From assembly GCA_019915135.1 (NCBI GenBank), contig JAHLMK010000025.1, positions 248,001 through 312,000 of the forward strand: 64,000 bases of DNA, given 5' to 3'. The notes under the pieces were generated by a model that saw only the letters and a program-made list of their open reading frames with translations, was not told where the DNA came from and did not search any database. The stretch is from Strobilurus pachycystidiatus (lineage: Eukaryota; Basidiomycota; Agaricomycetes; Agaricales; Physalacriaceae). This document shows, in pieces, positions 44,068-55,356 of this stretch. How positions within the stretch are numbered: the stretch's first letter is position 1; the number at the start of each line of letters is the position of its first letter. The translations under genes were made by a program, and so were the position numbers.

Positions 44068-47000
44068 ACACAAAGCCGTGGCCCGAGGCGAAGGGCTTTC
44101 AACTGCTTTCAATTGGAATATGCACTGTCACGTACGGCCTTCTCTTCGTACCTTCAACGCGACGACGACCACATGCTGGATAGGAGGACGCTCGACAACT
44201 TGCGGACGTGCTCTCACACTGTCATTGGACCTCGGAGCGCGGCGTCCTCTCCCGGCCCGTCCGTCGTGTGGCTTTGTTATCCGGAACCGCTCTTTTGGAC
44301 GGGTTCTGCGTCCTCCGAGTCTCGTCCTCCCTCTCTCCCTTCTACCATAACAGCCCACATCTACGTCTCGCACGTTAGGGTGCCGATCCTTCAGTCGCGT
44401 GTTGAACTGTGGCAAGTTGGTCAGCGAGGGGAGGTGACTCGGACGTGCTGACCTTTGGGTGGAGTGAGCGGCGGCGGTATGCCAGTGGGTGTTTGTTTGG
44501 GTTGTCTTCCGGAATGCTGAAAGCATTCGGAGACCCCCGTCGAGTTGAAGTTGGCTTCGTCCGAGTCGAGCGTCGCAGGAACTGGAGTTCGTACTAAATC
44601 AAATCAATGTACCGCGCCACAATCACAATGCTACGCGGCTTGGTTTTACTCAACTTGAAAGGTACGGCGACTAACCTACATATGAGCCGCCGTCACGCGT
44701 CCATGGGCTGATTCTGAGGTGATAGGGTATCACCGTTCAATTTCAAGTTGCTCGCAAAAAATTGTACTTGCGGAGCTGCCGCCGGGCCTGGGGTCCGCAC
44801 TTGTTGATAGTAGCAAAATGGAGAGGCGGGTACTGCCACAGAGTATGAGGGAATCCAGGAAGTCAGCCCCAACTTTGCATATGAGACGACTCGTGCAACG
44901 GTGGGTTGCAATCGGGAAAACGGGGACAGCCGCTATGCCTGAGTGTACATTCGTCGACGACAAATACGGCAAAGACTCGGAGCCGGTCTGCGGTGTCTGC
45001 AAAATTCTCTGCAAACAATGGATCATGGACGAGTGCTGTTGAGCTACCGTTCCACAGTCCATTGCAGCGAGACATCAGTCAAGAGTATCGGCTCGAAAAG
45101 CATTGTGAGTTCAAGAAATGTCATCCCAGTCTCCCTTGTGACTACTGCTCATTGCAGGCAGTTGACAACTCGAGGGGGAGAGGTGGCGTCTTGGGTGGTG
45201 ATGGAGCTGTCGGTGGTATGTGCGCCCGGCGTCAAGTTGGCCTCGTCCAACTACACTGCCCTCTCTTGTGATATTCTTGCCGACGCTCCTCAACTACGAA
45301 CGGTTTGTCATCGTCTCATTGCTGGGTCCTCGGGGCGCGTCGAAGCTCGAGACAGGGAACGAGTCGTCCGAGTCAAAGTTCGAGTTCAAGATCATATGAA
45401 CGATTCCTGACAACGGTGGTTCACTTCTAAGCTTAGGGATCTAGGTCTATTCACTTACAAAGATGCGCAACACCATGTTGGGCCTCGTGTCCATAGCCAA
45501 GGACCTTGGTCCATAGGGTAAGTCTGAGGTGATGGGGTGCTCCACAGGCCATTGATTGAAAACTCGGTCGTTGGAAGCGCGGCACTTCTTTCCTGCTTGC
45601 AAAAACTGTGTATATGGAGTTGCACGGACAAGCCGCTGGGCCTGGGATCCGTGCATTGAGATCACTTGTTGATCGTACTTCATCGGGAGGCAAGACTGTT
45701 GCACCCAAGGAAGTCCGAAGCTCACCATGCTTGATGACTTGCGCAAAAGTACGCTGGGGAGGTGGGTTGGGATCGGGGAGAATGTGAGTACTCTAAAAAG
45801 CGTTGGGAACTATCCAGCTACCACGAAATCTGCCTGCATATCCGGAAAAGACTCGGAGCCAGTCCGCGGTGTCACTGTAGAGAATGTTCAGTACCAGTCC
45901 ACAGTATGTACAAACACTTCGGGCAATGTTGTTCCAGATCCAGGGATGCTATGAAAAAAATTCAATTCAAGACGCGGAGAGCAATGCAGGCGTCAAGCCG
46001 TTAGACCTGGTGTATGCACGGTTCAAGCTCACAACATCGGTGTTATTGAATGGAGGGTCCGGAAGGAGAGAAAATTGTACACGACTGGAAGAGCGCGTAA
46101 GTTGGATGGAAGAGCGCGTAAGATGGATGAAAGAACGCGTAAGATGGATGGAAGAACGCGTAAGAGCGGCACCGCGAGTAGTAAGCCTACATGCACACGT
46201 ACTGTATGGCTTTTTCTTCCATCCTTCCACGGGACGGACACCGTACACCGTAGTAGGAGAACGCGTTCGGTACTTCACCATGAAGAAAACGATTTGGACT
46301 CATGCTGGCAATCCTGCGTCAAGCCGCTGGGCCTGGCGTACACGCACCATATACAATGCTTGGTTGTGGTCATTTCTGGAAATGGCATACGGAGGTCACA
46401 GGATGGGAAGTGTCGTAGATGGTACCGCAAGGAGAGGGCAGTCAGCCACTATGCCGCAGTGCCTCACAGAGAAGCGAGATAGAACGCGCAAAGCCGTGGC
46501 CTGTCAAACCAAACATGCACGCACAGCCACATTTGGACCTTGCTTCCTATTTCCAACGCGACCGCCGACAAAGAACGCTTGCTGGATAGGAAGAGGCGCT
46601 CGGTCTCGACGAAGATGGGAACGTGCTCTCATGTAGGGCCTTTGATCGTGCTGGGAGAGAACCGGGAACGCGCAGGAGACAGGCGACGACGTGCGTCCTC
46701 TTTGATGAGTCTTTTCAGTGACCGCTCTGGCGCCATCTCCCCTATGGCTGCATGATGGACACCTCGTTTGCTTCTCTCCACGCCGGCGTCGCCGACACCC
46801 ATCCGTCCATCTGTGTCATGCCGACTGTCCTTGCTGGCGTAGATGCTGCTCCCGCGTCCCCCTCCGCTCTCCGACTACACACGACCAAATCACTCGGACA
46901 CACACCCGCTGAATGCCGACAATCTGCACAGGAAACAAGCTACGACGTGCGGCCTCTTTTTCGCTTTTCCGGACCCGTCCGTGCTTCGTCCTGTTGTTTT

Positions 47001-47530
47001 GGATTGATTTGCTGATTAGTCTTCTCAGTGACCGCTCTGACGGATGCATGGGCCCTTTGCGCCCTCCGCTTCTCCCTACGTCGGCGTCGCATCCTACACA
47101 ACTCAGGGGGCTATCCTCTCACCGGGAAGGAGGACACACGGAAGCCACGAAGTGGAGGATCCGGAGAGGGACTACCTACAACCCCTCGTATCCCTTCACG
47201 GCCGAGGTACCTTACGCGTCGCATCCCTCGGTGCACGTGTGCTCCCTTTGGCATCCATGCCTCCCCCTTCACAACTGCACACACACCGCCAAATCCCGAC
47301 GACCTGCCACTACCCAGGGGGGCTGTCCTCACACCGAGCGGGGGGACACACGGACGCCATGAGTCGGGGTGGGACGACCGACCGCCCGGGGGAGGGGACA
47401 CTCAGCCTCGTACTCCCCCCTCTCTCATTCCTTCTCCACCGACTTCCTCACACGTCTTCATTTCCCAGTGTCCATGTGATAGTCTTCTGCATCCACATGC
47501 CGCTCAACACATCCCGTGCTGGGCGGTGAC
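44068..47530. repeat. Mosaic of interspersed and tandem repeats
   Basis: Family R1 is present near 44070-44340 and 46488-46735, with a 3' piece at 46920-47042; another copy lies at 59628-59942. Shared words include GCCGTGGCC or GCCCGAGCCGAAGGGC, CCACAT(A/T), CCAACGCGAC, TGCTGGATAGGA and GTGCGTCCTC. A second unit near 44694-45060 recurs at 45510-45930 and in part at 46290-46440 (AAGACTCGGAGCC, CCGCTGGGCCTGG). A third unit (47098-47310, again 47311-47530) recurs at 60340-60690. No intact gene or transposase was found. This looks like a nest of old, non-coding transposon remains. Confidence 0.6.
46086..46164 (+). repeat. 21-base tandem repeat, about four copies
   Basis: Units of the type AGATGGATGGAAGAGCGCGTA, read in three-base phase, would give WMEERVR heptads within an otherwise unrecognised frame (45884-46636). 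The copies differ by few bases (GTTGG/GATGG, GAGCG/GAACG). Confidence 0.85.
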
Positions 47531-47546
47531 GCGCTGTACGCCCGGC

Positions 47547-47571
47547 GGGGGGGGGGGGGGGTGGGGGGGGG
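47547..47571 (+). repeat. Long G tract (G15-T-G9)
   Basis: Fifteen Gs, one T and nine Gs, followed by GGGG runs nearby (47578-47590). It could fold as a G-quadruplex; it is also a likely sequencing or assembly weak point. Confidence 0.85.
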
Positions 47572-50115
47572 CAGAAAGGGGAACAGGGGGATCGTGCACA
47601 GAAGTGGGGGGATGTGGCGGGACGCCACTCGTGCGCCGGTGACAATGAGGGACTGGGCCAGTGTTTGCGCCTCAGTATTCTGGTCTCTTGCGGCTATGTC
47701 GCCGGATATCGTGCGATCCGGAACTATGGCGGGAACGGGCGACACATTAGATCCCACATGTACGATAAGCGCGGCGCGGCTCCTCAGAGTACCGCAACCG
47801 AGTCTGTCATTATCTCACCTAGATCGCTTGTGGACAAGTCAAATGCTCGAGGACTCTGGGTCAAAGCTTGATGTTGATGTTGTGGAGGCTCGCAGAACGC
47901 CTCTCGCAAGGTGTCTATGTTCTTGCCCAGCCTAGTCCGGCGCACTATGCCCGCTGGTCGCATACCTCCGTAGCTTTTCGGTCAATAAGTCTAGTTACCG
48001 CCTCGGGCATACGGAGTAGACGAGATACCGCCCCATCCAGTTTAGGCCCGGGTCCTTATAACTTGTAGGACATACATGTACTGATTCTAGTGTGAATTGA
48101 CATTTGTATCATAATGTCAATGGGTCTCAACTCGGGAAAATAATTTTGGAATGAGAGGTCTATCATAGTAGCAGCAAAATCACAGAAATTAACTCCCACC
48201 AATTGGCATGAAGCCTCGTTTATGTGGCCCAAGTCAAGGATCCGTGGTGCAGTTCCCAGGTCCCTGTTACTGCAACAGTGCCGTATAGATGGAAGACCAA
48301 GATCTAAAAAGACAATTGGTGCTCCTATTTTCTCACCCAAAGCCCCTGGGAAATTCCGGAACAGGCTCCTCTCAACAACCTTCAGCAAGATGAATCCTGG
48401 TTTGACGGTGAAGAATGCATGGCAACCATTTCTGTCTGTCAACAACAAGCATCGTCAAAGGGCTCCCGGTCGCATTTTGCCAGGTGAAAGGACCATTGAC
48501 ATCAACGGTTGCACCTGCCTTGACTCAGGTACCGTAAATTATACTGCATCGGAAGGCTCCCGGCTGTTCCCTGTCTGGTCAATGGTCCATTGCGAGCCCT
48601 CAGCAGCAATTACGCCTGCCAGCAGCAAACATTGTTTGTTCACATCCAGCCCCGAGCATCGAGGAGAAAAATCTGTGGTTGTTGAATGATGGTAAGGGCG
48701 GCGGCGCTGATGAGAGATTGAAGCTTTGGAATTTGTGGAATTTGCAATACATAGTCCTACATTGATTATGTCGAGGATACAGCTAAACATTGTTTGCTCA
48801 TTTTGATTTTGTATGATGTCTGCGCAGAATGAATCTGAAGCTCTGTGCATGGGGCTTTTCTCAGATTCTGTGCGCAAGCTCACCCAGTGGTTTTCCTGCT
48901 TTTTAGTCTTCAAGCATAGGTGTGGAGTTTCCTAGTGGTCAGAAGTGTCTGGTATCTTGCTAAACTTTGTTTGATTCCTCTGACGTCATTGAGAGGGTGT
49001 TGTTTCTTGTCAACGTCAACATCTATATGCTCCTCCACGTCAGTCATAAGAAAGCGTCAGCAGACAGTATCATTGAATACTTGGTGAATTCAAAGACACT
49101 GAGGGAGCATAGTAAATTTAAGAAATGCTGACAAGTTGGAACTTGTCAGTTTGGTAACACATGTGCTTTTGTTGGAGGGAGTTTCTTTAGGCCTTTTTTG
49201 TTTCTCTACCACAATGATCAAATATGATGTGACAAGTTTATCTGTATATATCTCAAATGACTAGCCATGTTTTACTTAGCCCATTCTGCGCTATTTGTCC
49301 TAAAATGCTCCTTTCTCATGCAAGAGGCAAATGCCTCAATTAGTGCTTCATTTGAGTCATTGGTAAATCAATCATCAGACCATGCACTTACATCATATAT
49401 ATTTGGGTGGATTTGACCCACATATCCATACCTTTACAGTTCTTGACATCTATTTCTCTTCATAATCCACCTCAAGAATTGGTCAGTGATCATTTTGGTA
49501 AATTCTACCTTCAGTGCACTAACATTACCACAGATGCATTGTAAAATACCTTCTCAACATCCCAATGGTTTATGTGTCGTTATTGTGACTGGCACTGTCA
49601 GTGCCTTTGATATCAATCAATCTGAGAATAACTTCTTGTTTTATTGTGCCATCAGGTTTTGGATCGCTTCTTGCTTTAATGCACAGTTCTGTTTGTATCA
49701 AATTAGCTCTTTGTATATTTTCTATGTTTACCTGTTTGATACTTGGCTCCCTTTTTTCTTGCCGGATATAAATTGGAGGTATGGCTGACAACAAGTTTCT
49801 TTCACTTGTCTTTTCAGCTCAAGTGTTACAAGATTTCTTTTAAAATCTTTCCATATATTTATACGCTGTTGGATGCTGAACACTGCCAAGTTGTTGCACT
49901 CTCTAAAAATGCAGATATGTGTTTCTTGGCCCTTATCAAACAAGTGGTATATTATTCATAATGAGCAATTCTTATGATCCAGGTCATAAACATCAAACAA
50001 GTCTTTGTGACTTCAAACTTAATAATTGTTGAATGTCATAAACAAACCCTAAATTTACAGGTTGATATTTTACAGCCAGAAATATAAGATATAACTGGTG
50101 ACAATACATAGGAAA
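47572..50115. other. Gene-poor region, AT-rich from about 48060
   Basis: From 48.06 kb on the sequence is visibly richer in A and T, and this continues into the NLR gene. Frames at 48056-48448 and 48539-48913 (minus) and 49486-49788 (plus) match nothing I recognise. Confidence 0.4.
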
Positions 50116-53100
50116 TCAATTTTTGATCTTTGCCCAATCTTCTCCCAAATGTGCATCCAAAAAGTTAACATGAAGACAACCAAAGCGGGAAAAGATTTCA
50201 ACACAATATCCCTGGCATAAGATCTTCTGAACAGATTCAGGCACCCACATTAGCCTTTTCCCTTCACTAGAGATAACCCAATCTCTTTGAATAGTCCAGT
50301 TTGAGAAGTTACCACTTGAGAGGGGCTGGAAGTGGGAATGCAAAAAGGTGTGAGTTAGTTTGAGATTAGTTGGAATAATTAGCAAATCATACCTGTTTGC
50401 TGGCATCTGATGTGATGAATTCAATCAAACTGCTATCCCACACACGCACTGTGCTGTCTTTGGATGCAGACACAATTTGTTTGCCATTGGGTGAGAATGA
50501 GGCAGTATTGACCTCGTCAGTGTGACCCTCCAGCTTGGCTACCTCACTGCCTGCCTCCACATCCCACACACACATTGTCTTGTCGCCAGATGCAGAGACA
50601 ATTTGTTTGCCATTGGGTGAGAATAATGCAGTATTGACCCAGCGAGTGTGACCCTCCAGCTTGGCCACCTCCCTGCCTGTCTCCACATCCCACACACGCA
50701 CTGTGTTGTCCATAGATGCAGACACAATTTGCTTGCCATTGGGTGAGAATAATCCAGTATTGACCCAGTCAGTGTGACCCTCCAGCTTGGCCACCTCCCT
50801 GCCTGTCTCCACATCCCACACACGCACTGTGTCGTCCTTAGATGCAGACACAATTTGTTTGCCATTGGGTGAGAATGAGGCAATATTGACCTTGTCAGTG
50901 TGACCCTCCAGCTTGGCTACCTCGCTGCCTGTCTCCACATCCCACACACGCACTGTGTTGTCGCTAGATGCAGACACAATCTGTTTGCCATTGGGTGAGA
51001 ATGAGGCAGTATTGACCCAGGCAGTGGGACCCTCCAGCTTGGCTACCTCGCTGCCTGCCTCTACATCCCACACACGCACTGTGTTGTCCATAGATGCAGA
51101 CACAATTTGTTTGCCATTGGGTGAGAATGAGGCAGTATAGACCGTCCCAGCGTGACCCTCTAGCTTGGCAACCTCACTGCCTGTCTCCACATCCCACACA
51201 TGCACTGTGTCCTCTCTAGATGCAGACACAATCTGTTTGCTGTTGGGTGAGAATGATGCAGTATTGACCCAGTCAGTGTGACCTTCCAGCTTGGCCACCT
51301 CACTGCCTGTCTCCACATCCCACACACGCACTGTGTTGTCCATAGATGCAGACACAATTTGCTTGCCATTGGGTGAGAATAATCCAGTATTGACCCGGTC
51401 AGTGTGACCCTCCAGCTTGGCCACCTCACTGTCTGTCTCCACATCCCATACACGCACTGTGTTGTCAATGGATGCAGACACAATTTGCTTGCCATTGGGT
51501 GAGAATGATGCACGATAGACTGGGGCAGTGTGACCCTCCAGCTTGGCGACCTCGCTGCCTGCCTCCACATCCCACACACGCACTGTGTTGTCGCTAGATG
51601 CAGACACAATCTGTTTGCCATTGGGTGAGAATGAGGCAGTATTGACCCAGGCAGTGGGACCCTCCAGCTTGGCTACCTCGCTGCTTGCCTCTACATCCCA
51701 CACACGCACTGTGTTGTCTCTAGATGCAGACACAATTTGAATGCCATTGGGTGAGAATGATGCAGTATTGACCCTGCCAGTGTGACCCTCCAGCTTGGCC
51801 ACCTCACTGCCTCCCTCTACATCCCACACACGCACTGTGCAGTCTCCAGATGCAGACACAATCTGCTTGCTATTGGGTGAGAATGAGGCAGTATGGACCC
51901 GCCCAGTGTGACCCTCCAGCTTGGCCACCTCACTGTCTCCCTCTACATCCCACACACGCACTGTGCAGTCTCCAGATGCAGACACAATCTGCTTGCTATT
52001 GGGTGAGAATGAGGCAGTATTGACCCAGTCAGTGTGACCCTCCAGCTTGGCGACCTTACTGCCTGTCTCCACATCCCACACACGCACTGTGCTGTCTCTA
52101 GATGCAGAAACAATCTGTTTGCCATTGGGTGAGAATGACGCAGTATTGACCCAGTCAGTGTGACCCTCCAGCTTGGCGACCTCACTGCCTGTCTCCACAT
52201 CCCACACATACACTATGTTGTCTGAAGATGCAAACACAATGTGCTTGCCATTAGGTGAGAATGATGCCATATGATGCATTGTACCACTGATTATAGTAAT
52301 CACTGCATCACGTGTCCTCTTTCCATGAAGCATTGGCAATCCACAAAATTGTTGTCTCCAGTGATTAATAAATGATGAATTTTCATCATAAATAGGAAGA
52401 CCAGAGATGTAGAGATGTGGTGTGGACTCTGCCAGAGGGTTGGCGGCAAAAACAGTTGCAAAGTGTGAAAACTCCTGCAACATTTTGCACAAATCATCAA
52501 GTTCATGAGACTCAGCCTTGTAAGAATCATTAAATTGCTGAACAGTTATAACAGCAGTTATAAGACTCACTAAACTTTGCAATGCCTCTTGTGTATGTCT
52601 CAGAAATGGTGCACACTTGCCCCTGTGACCCAAAATATTCATGATCTCCATCCAAAAAAGACCTCTGTCCATGCAGAATGAAAAGACTTTTGAGATGAGC
52701 TTCTCTCTGTTACTTGGAATCTCTAAGTTGATTGCCAATAAGAAGTGAGCTGACCAGTATTGTGAGGCATAGCGCAGTTCTGGTTTAATATACTTTTGAC
52801 GGCGTTCATCAAAGTCCACCACCTCTGTGTCTAGATTATATGATGAGGGAAGCTTGCATATATTGAAGCAGAGCTGGTCATGCAAGATGTCAAAGAGATG
52901 AATGGTAATATCATGATTGTAAAAATGTGAATTGCACACCAGCCATTTAGGCGCCCGCTCAGCATCAAGAAGAAAGTCAACAAAAGACTTGTGATAGACA
53001 GTGACTCGTCCATCTCCTACTTCCACACGTAAAACAGCATAGAGGTCTTTCACAACAGCCTCAATAATATCAAACTTCACTGATGGTAATAGTGTGGCAA

Positions 53101-55356
53101 GAGTATGAATAGGAAGTGGCTCTTGTGCACACAAGATAGTGTGAAGAACCTGAATGCGTCTCTGATAGAACTTTGGCCCACTCTTGTGCCATTGAGAAAA
53201 AATAGCCTTATAAATGAGATCCAGGGGGTTCTCATCATCTTTCCCCATTGGCCATGCTTCACAAAATTCTGTCAGACGCTCAACCCACTCCGCCTTTGTG
53301 CCCAGTGCCTTCACATAGCGTACTGCAGTTGCAGCATAAATGAAGAGACCAGCTGCATTGACTGCAAGCTTCTCAACAAGCGGAGCTGAGTCTGGAAGAT
53401 CATCAAGTTCTGCCGCAAGATATGTGCGAACATCTTGGTCGGCATCATCTTTGGAGATGGTCTCCAGAGAGTATAACGACTCAAGATTTAAACTCTTGCA
53501 ATGCTCCACAATGCCAACCTCTGGGCGGCTGGTGACAAGGAACTTGATTCCGCGGACATCCCTTGCCACCTCAATGAGCTGCTGGATAAACTTTGTTCCA
53601 CCCTGCTCCCTCTGAATTCCTTCCACATCAAGCTCGTCAAGAGCATCCACTACAACCAACAAAGAGGGAAAGTCATCAGGTCGTTGAGCAGCAGCTTTCA
53701 TCCATGGGTCAATGAGGAGGTTGTGGCATTGAGAATTGACATTGAGACGATTCTCGGGGTGGACATCAAGGATCTCGTGCCGATATGCAGTCGAGCTCCA
53801 CGCCAGAGAAGACGCAATGCTTGGAATGATATTATGGCGCTTCCCAGCCTTGGGCAGCTGGCGATCGCAGAAGAAGGCGGCGCCTAGACGACCTCTTTGT
53901 CTGAATTGGTCGGCAACGGTGTACGCAATGGTGGACTTTCCAGTCCCCGCAAGACCGCTGAGCCAGAAAACGGGTGTGCTTGTGTCTGAAGAATCCTCCG
54001 CCCAGGCTGTGATGCGGGACAGGACATCTTCTCTGGTGCCACGAGTGCACGGCACACCAGCCTTCTTGGCCAAGGTGGCTTCTTCACAGAGCCATTCCCC
54101 GATCCGGGCACGCTAACACTCCGTGAGTGACGGGAAAGCATCATATGATAGCAAGAGCTTACCTCAATGCTGTCCTTTGCATCTTTAGCATGGCGTTCAG
54201 TCGCAAAGCAGACGTCCAGCTGCGTCAAATGTCAACTCAAGGAAGCAGTGTATAGGCAATCAGTACAATACTTACTTGAAGGTCCTCTGTGGCCCACTGG
54301 ATGGATTGAAGTATTTCCTGGAGTTCCCCTTTGTTGTTGTTTGCGTCCGCGATCCTTTCAAACCAGCCTCGCTTCTCGAGATCCTTGACCTTCGTGTTGA
54401 TGGGTCCAAGCGCACTGAGGTCACTCATGTTAGCATTTGAGTTTGTTGTGTGGCTATCGAGACATACTTAATGAACGTCCTGCGCCGCTCCTCGGAAACA
54501 TCGGAGGCAGAGGCAGAAATTTTGTCGAGAAAATTCTTGATCCTCTCCAAGATTGTCTTGATGCTTGCTTTGTTGTCCTGCACAGCCTTGGACAGCATCA
54601 AGACAAAGTACCCAAAAGTATGTGGATGACATACGTTCGCGAGCTCGATGACAGCTTTGAGCCCGGCCAGAGCTCCTTTGGCTGGCGTCCCGTCCGCAGC
54701 TTCGACCGCCACGTTGAGAACGGTACAAAAGCTCTTCCAGACGAGTTTTCCGCCGTCCTTGAACGTCCTTGAGTGTCCTTCGAGAGCGCTATTCGCCCCA
54801 GCGCCGCCGACGTTCGCTATACAGTGTTAGCGAGCGGGACCAGCGAATCACGTAGCGCAAACGTACAGGTGTGGGAAACGGCACCTGATTGGCCGGGATT
54901 GACCACGATGGTGGGAGGGGAGGTGACTGCTGGCACGGTGAACAGAGGAAGCGTCATATTGTGTGGTATTAACGCACATGCTAGGGGTGTAGTCGACCGG
55001 GTGGACGAAACAGAGAGCGACGGATGAGCTGGAAGCCTCGTGAGGTCCGAAGACAACGCAGGAGAAGCCCTAGTGCGCACCTTGCGTGATACCCTGGAGC
55101 AACTGCACACTGGGAGCGGGCAGCTGATGGGCGCTTCCGACACCTGTCGCAGATGGTCAGGTCGGCAGGGATTGTGAGCATAGATTGACGGACTTGAAGG
55201 TGCTTGGACGACAGGCTGGGACTGTGGACTAGGCGCACGTTGAGCCGACGACAATCGACGAGACCGAAGACGGCGCTTGATCCAACTCTTGAGGCGCCTG
55301 AGTAGTCCTTTCTTCTTGCGTCCAGTAGGCTGAGGTTTCATGATTACTTCGAGCAA
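50116..55356 (-). CDS. NACHT-WD40 NLR protein with fifteen highly conserved WD40 repeats
   Basis: Predicted start near 55356-55341 (MKPQPTGRKKKGLLRRLKSW), a strongly basic lead, then a Ser/Pro-rich part. After a GTACGT intron comes a helical N-terminal domain (KLVWKSFCTVLNVAVEAADG, LKAVIELAN, ILERIKNFLDKIS), continued in short exons (LGPINTKVKDLEKRG, LDVCFATERHAKDAK). The large exon (54110-50386) holds the NACHT NTPase: Walker A GLAGTGKST, Walker B LLVVVDALDEL, sensor VTSRPE. A winged-helix-like middle follows (LHTILCAQEPLPIHTLATLL, VTVYHKSFVDFLLD), then fifteen 42-residue WD40 repeats (about 52275-50432), most reading FSPNGKQIVSAS and VWDVE. A last exon gives LSSGNFSNWTIQRDW and RLMWVPESVQKIL, the usual tail. 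Such STAND proteins act in fungal self/non-self recognition (Podospora HET-E family). No stop interrupts the array. Confidence 0.88.
50432..52275 (-). repeat. 126-base tandem repeats coding for WD40 units
   Basis: Fifteen units, 126 bases each, nearly identical at DNA level. Variation is concentrated in a few codons around HT(D/G/A)(W/R/K/P)V(N/Y/H) and AS(S/R/M/K/G)(D/E). This is the pattern of repeats that recombine and exchange. Confidence 0.92.

Noticed and set aside
50432..52275. Regularly spaced 126-base repeats as a CRISPR-like or satellite array
   Set aside because: They code in frame for WD40 units of the NLR; other-frame frames there are shadows.
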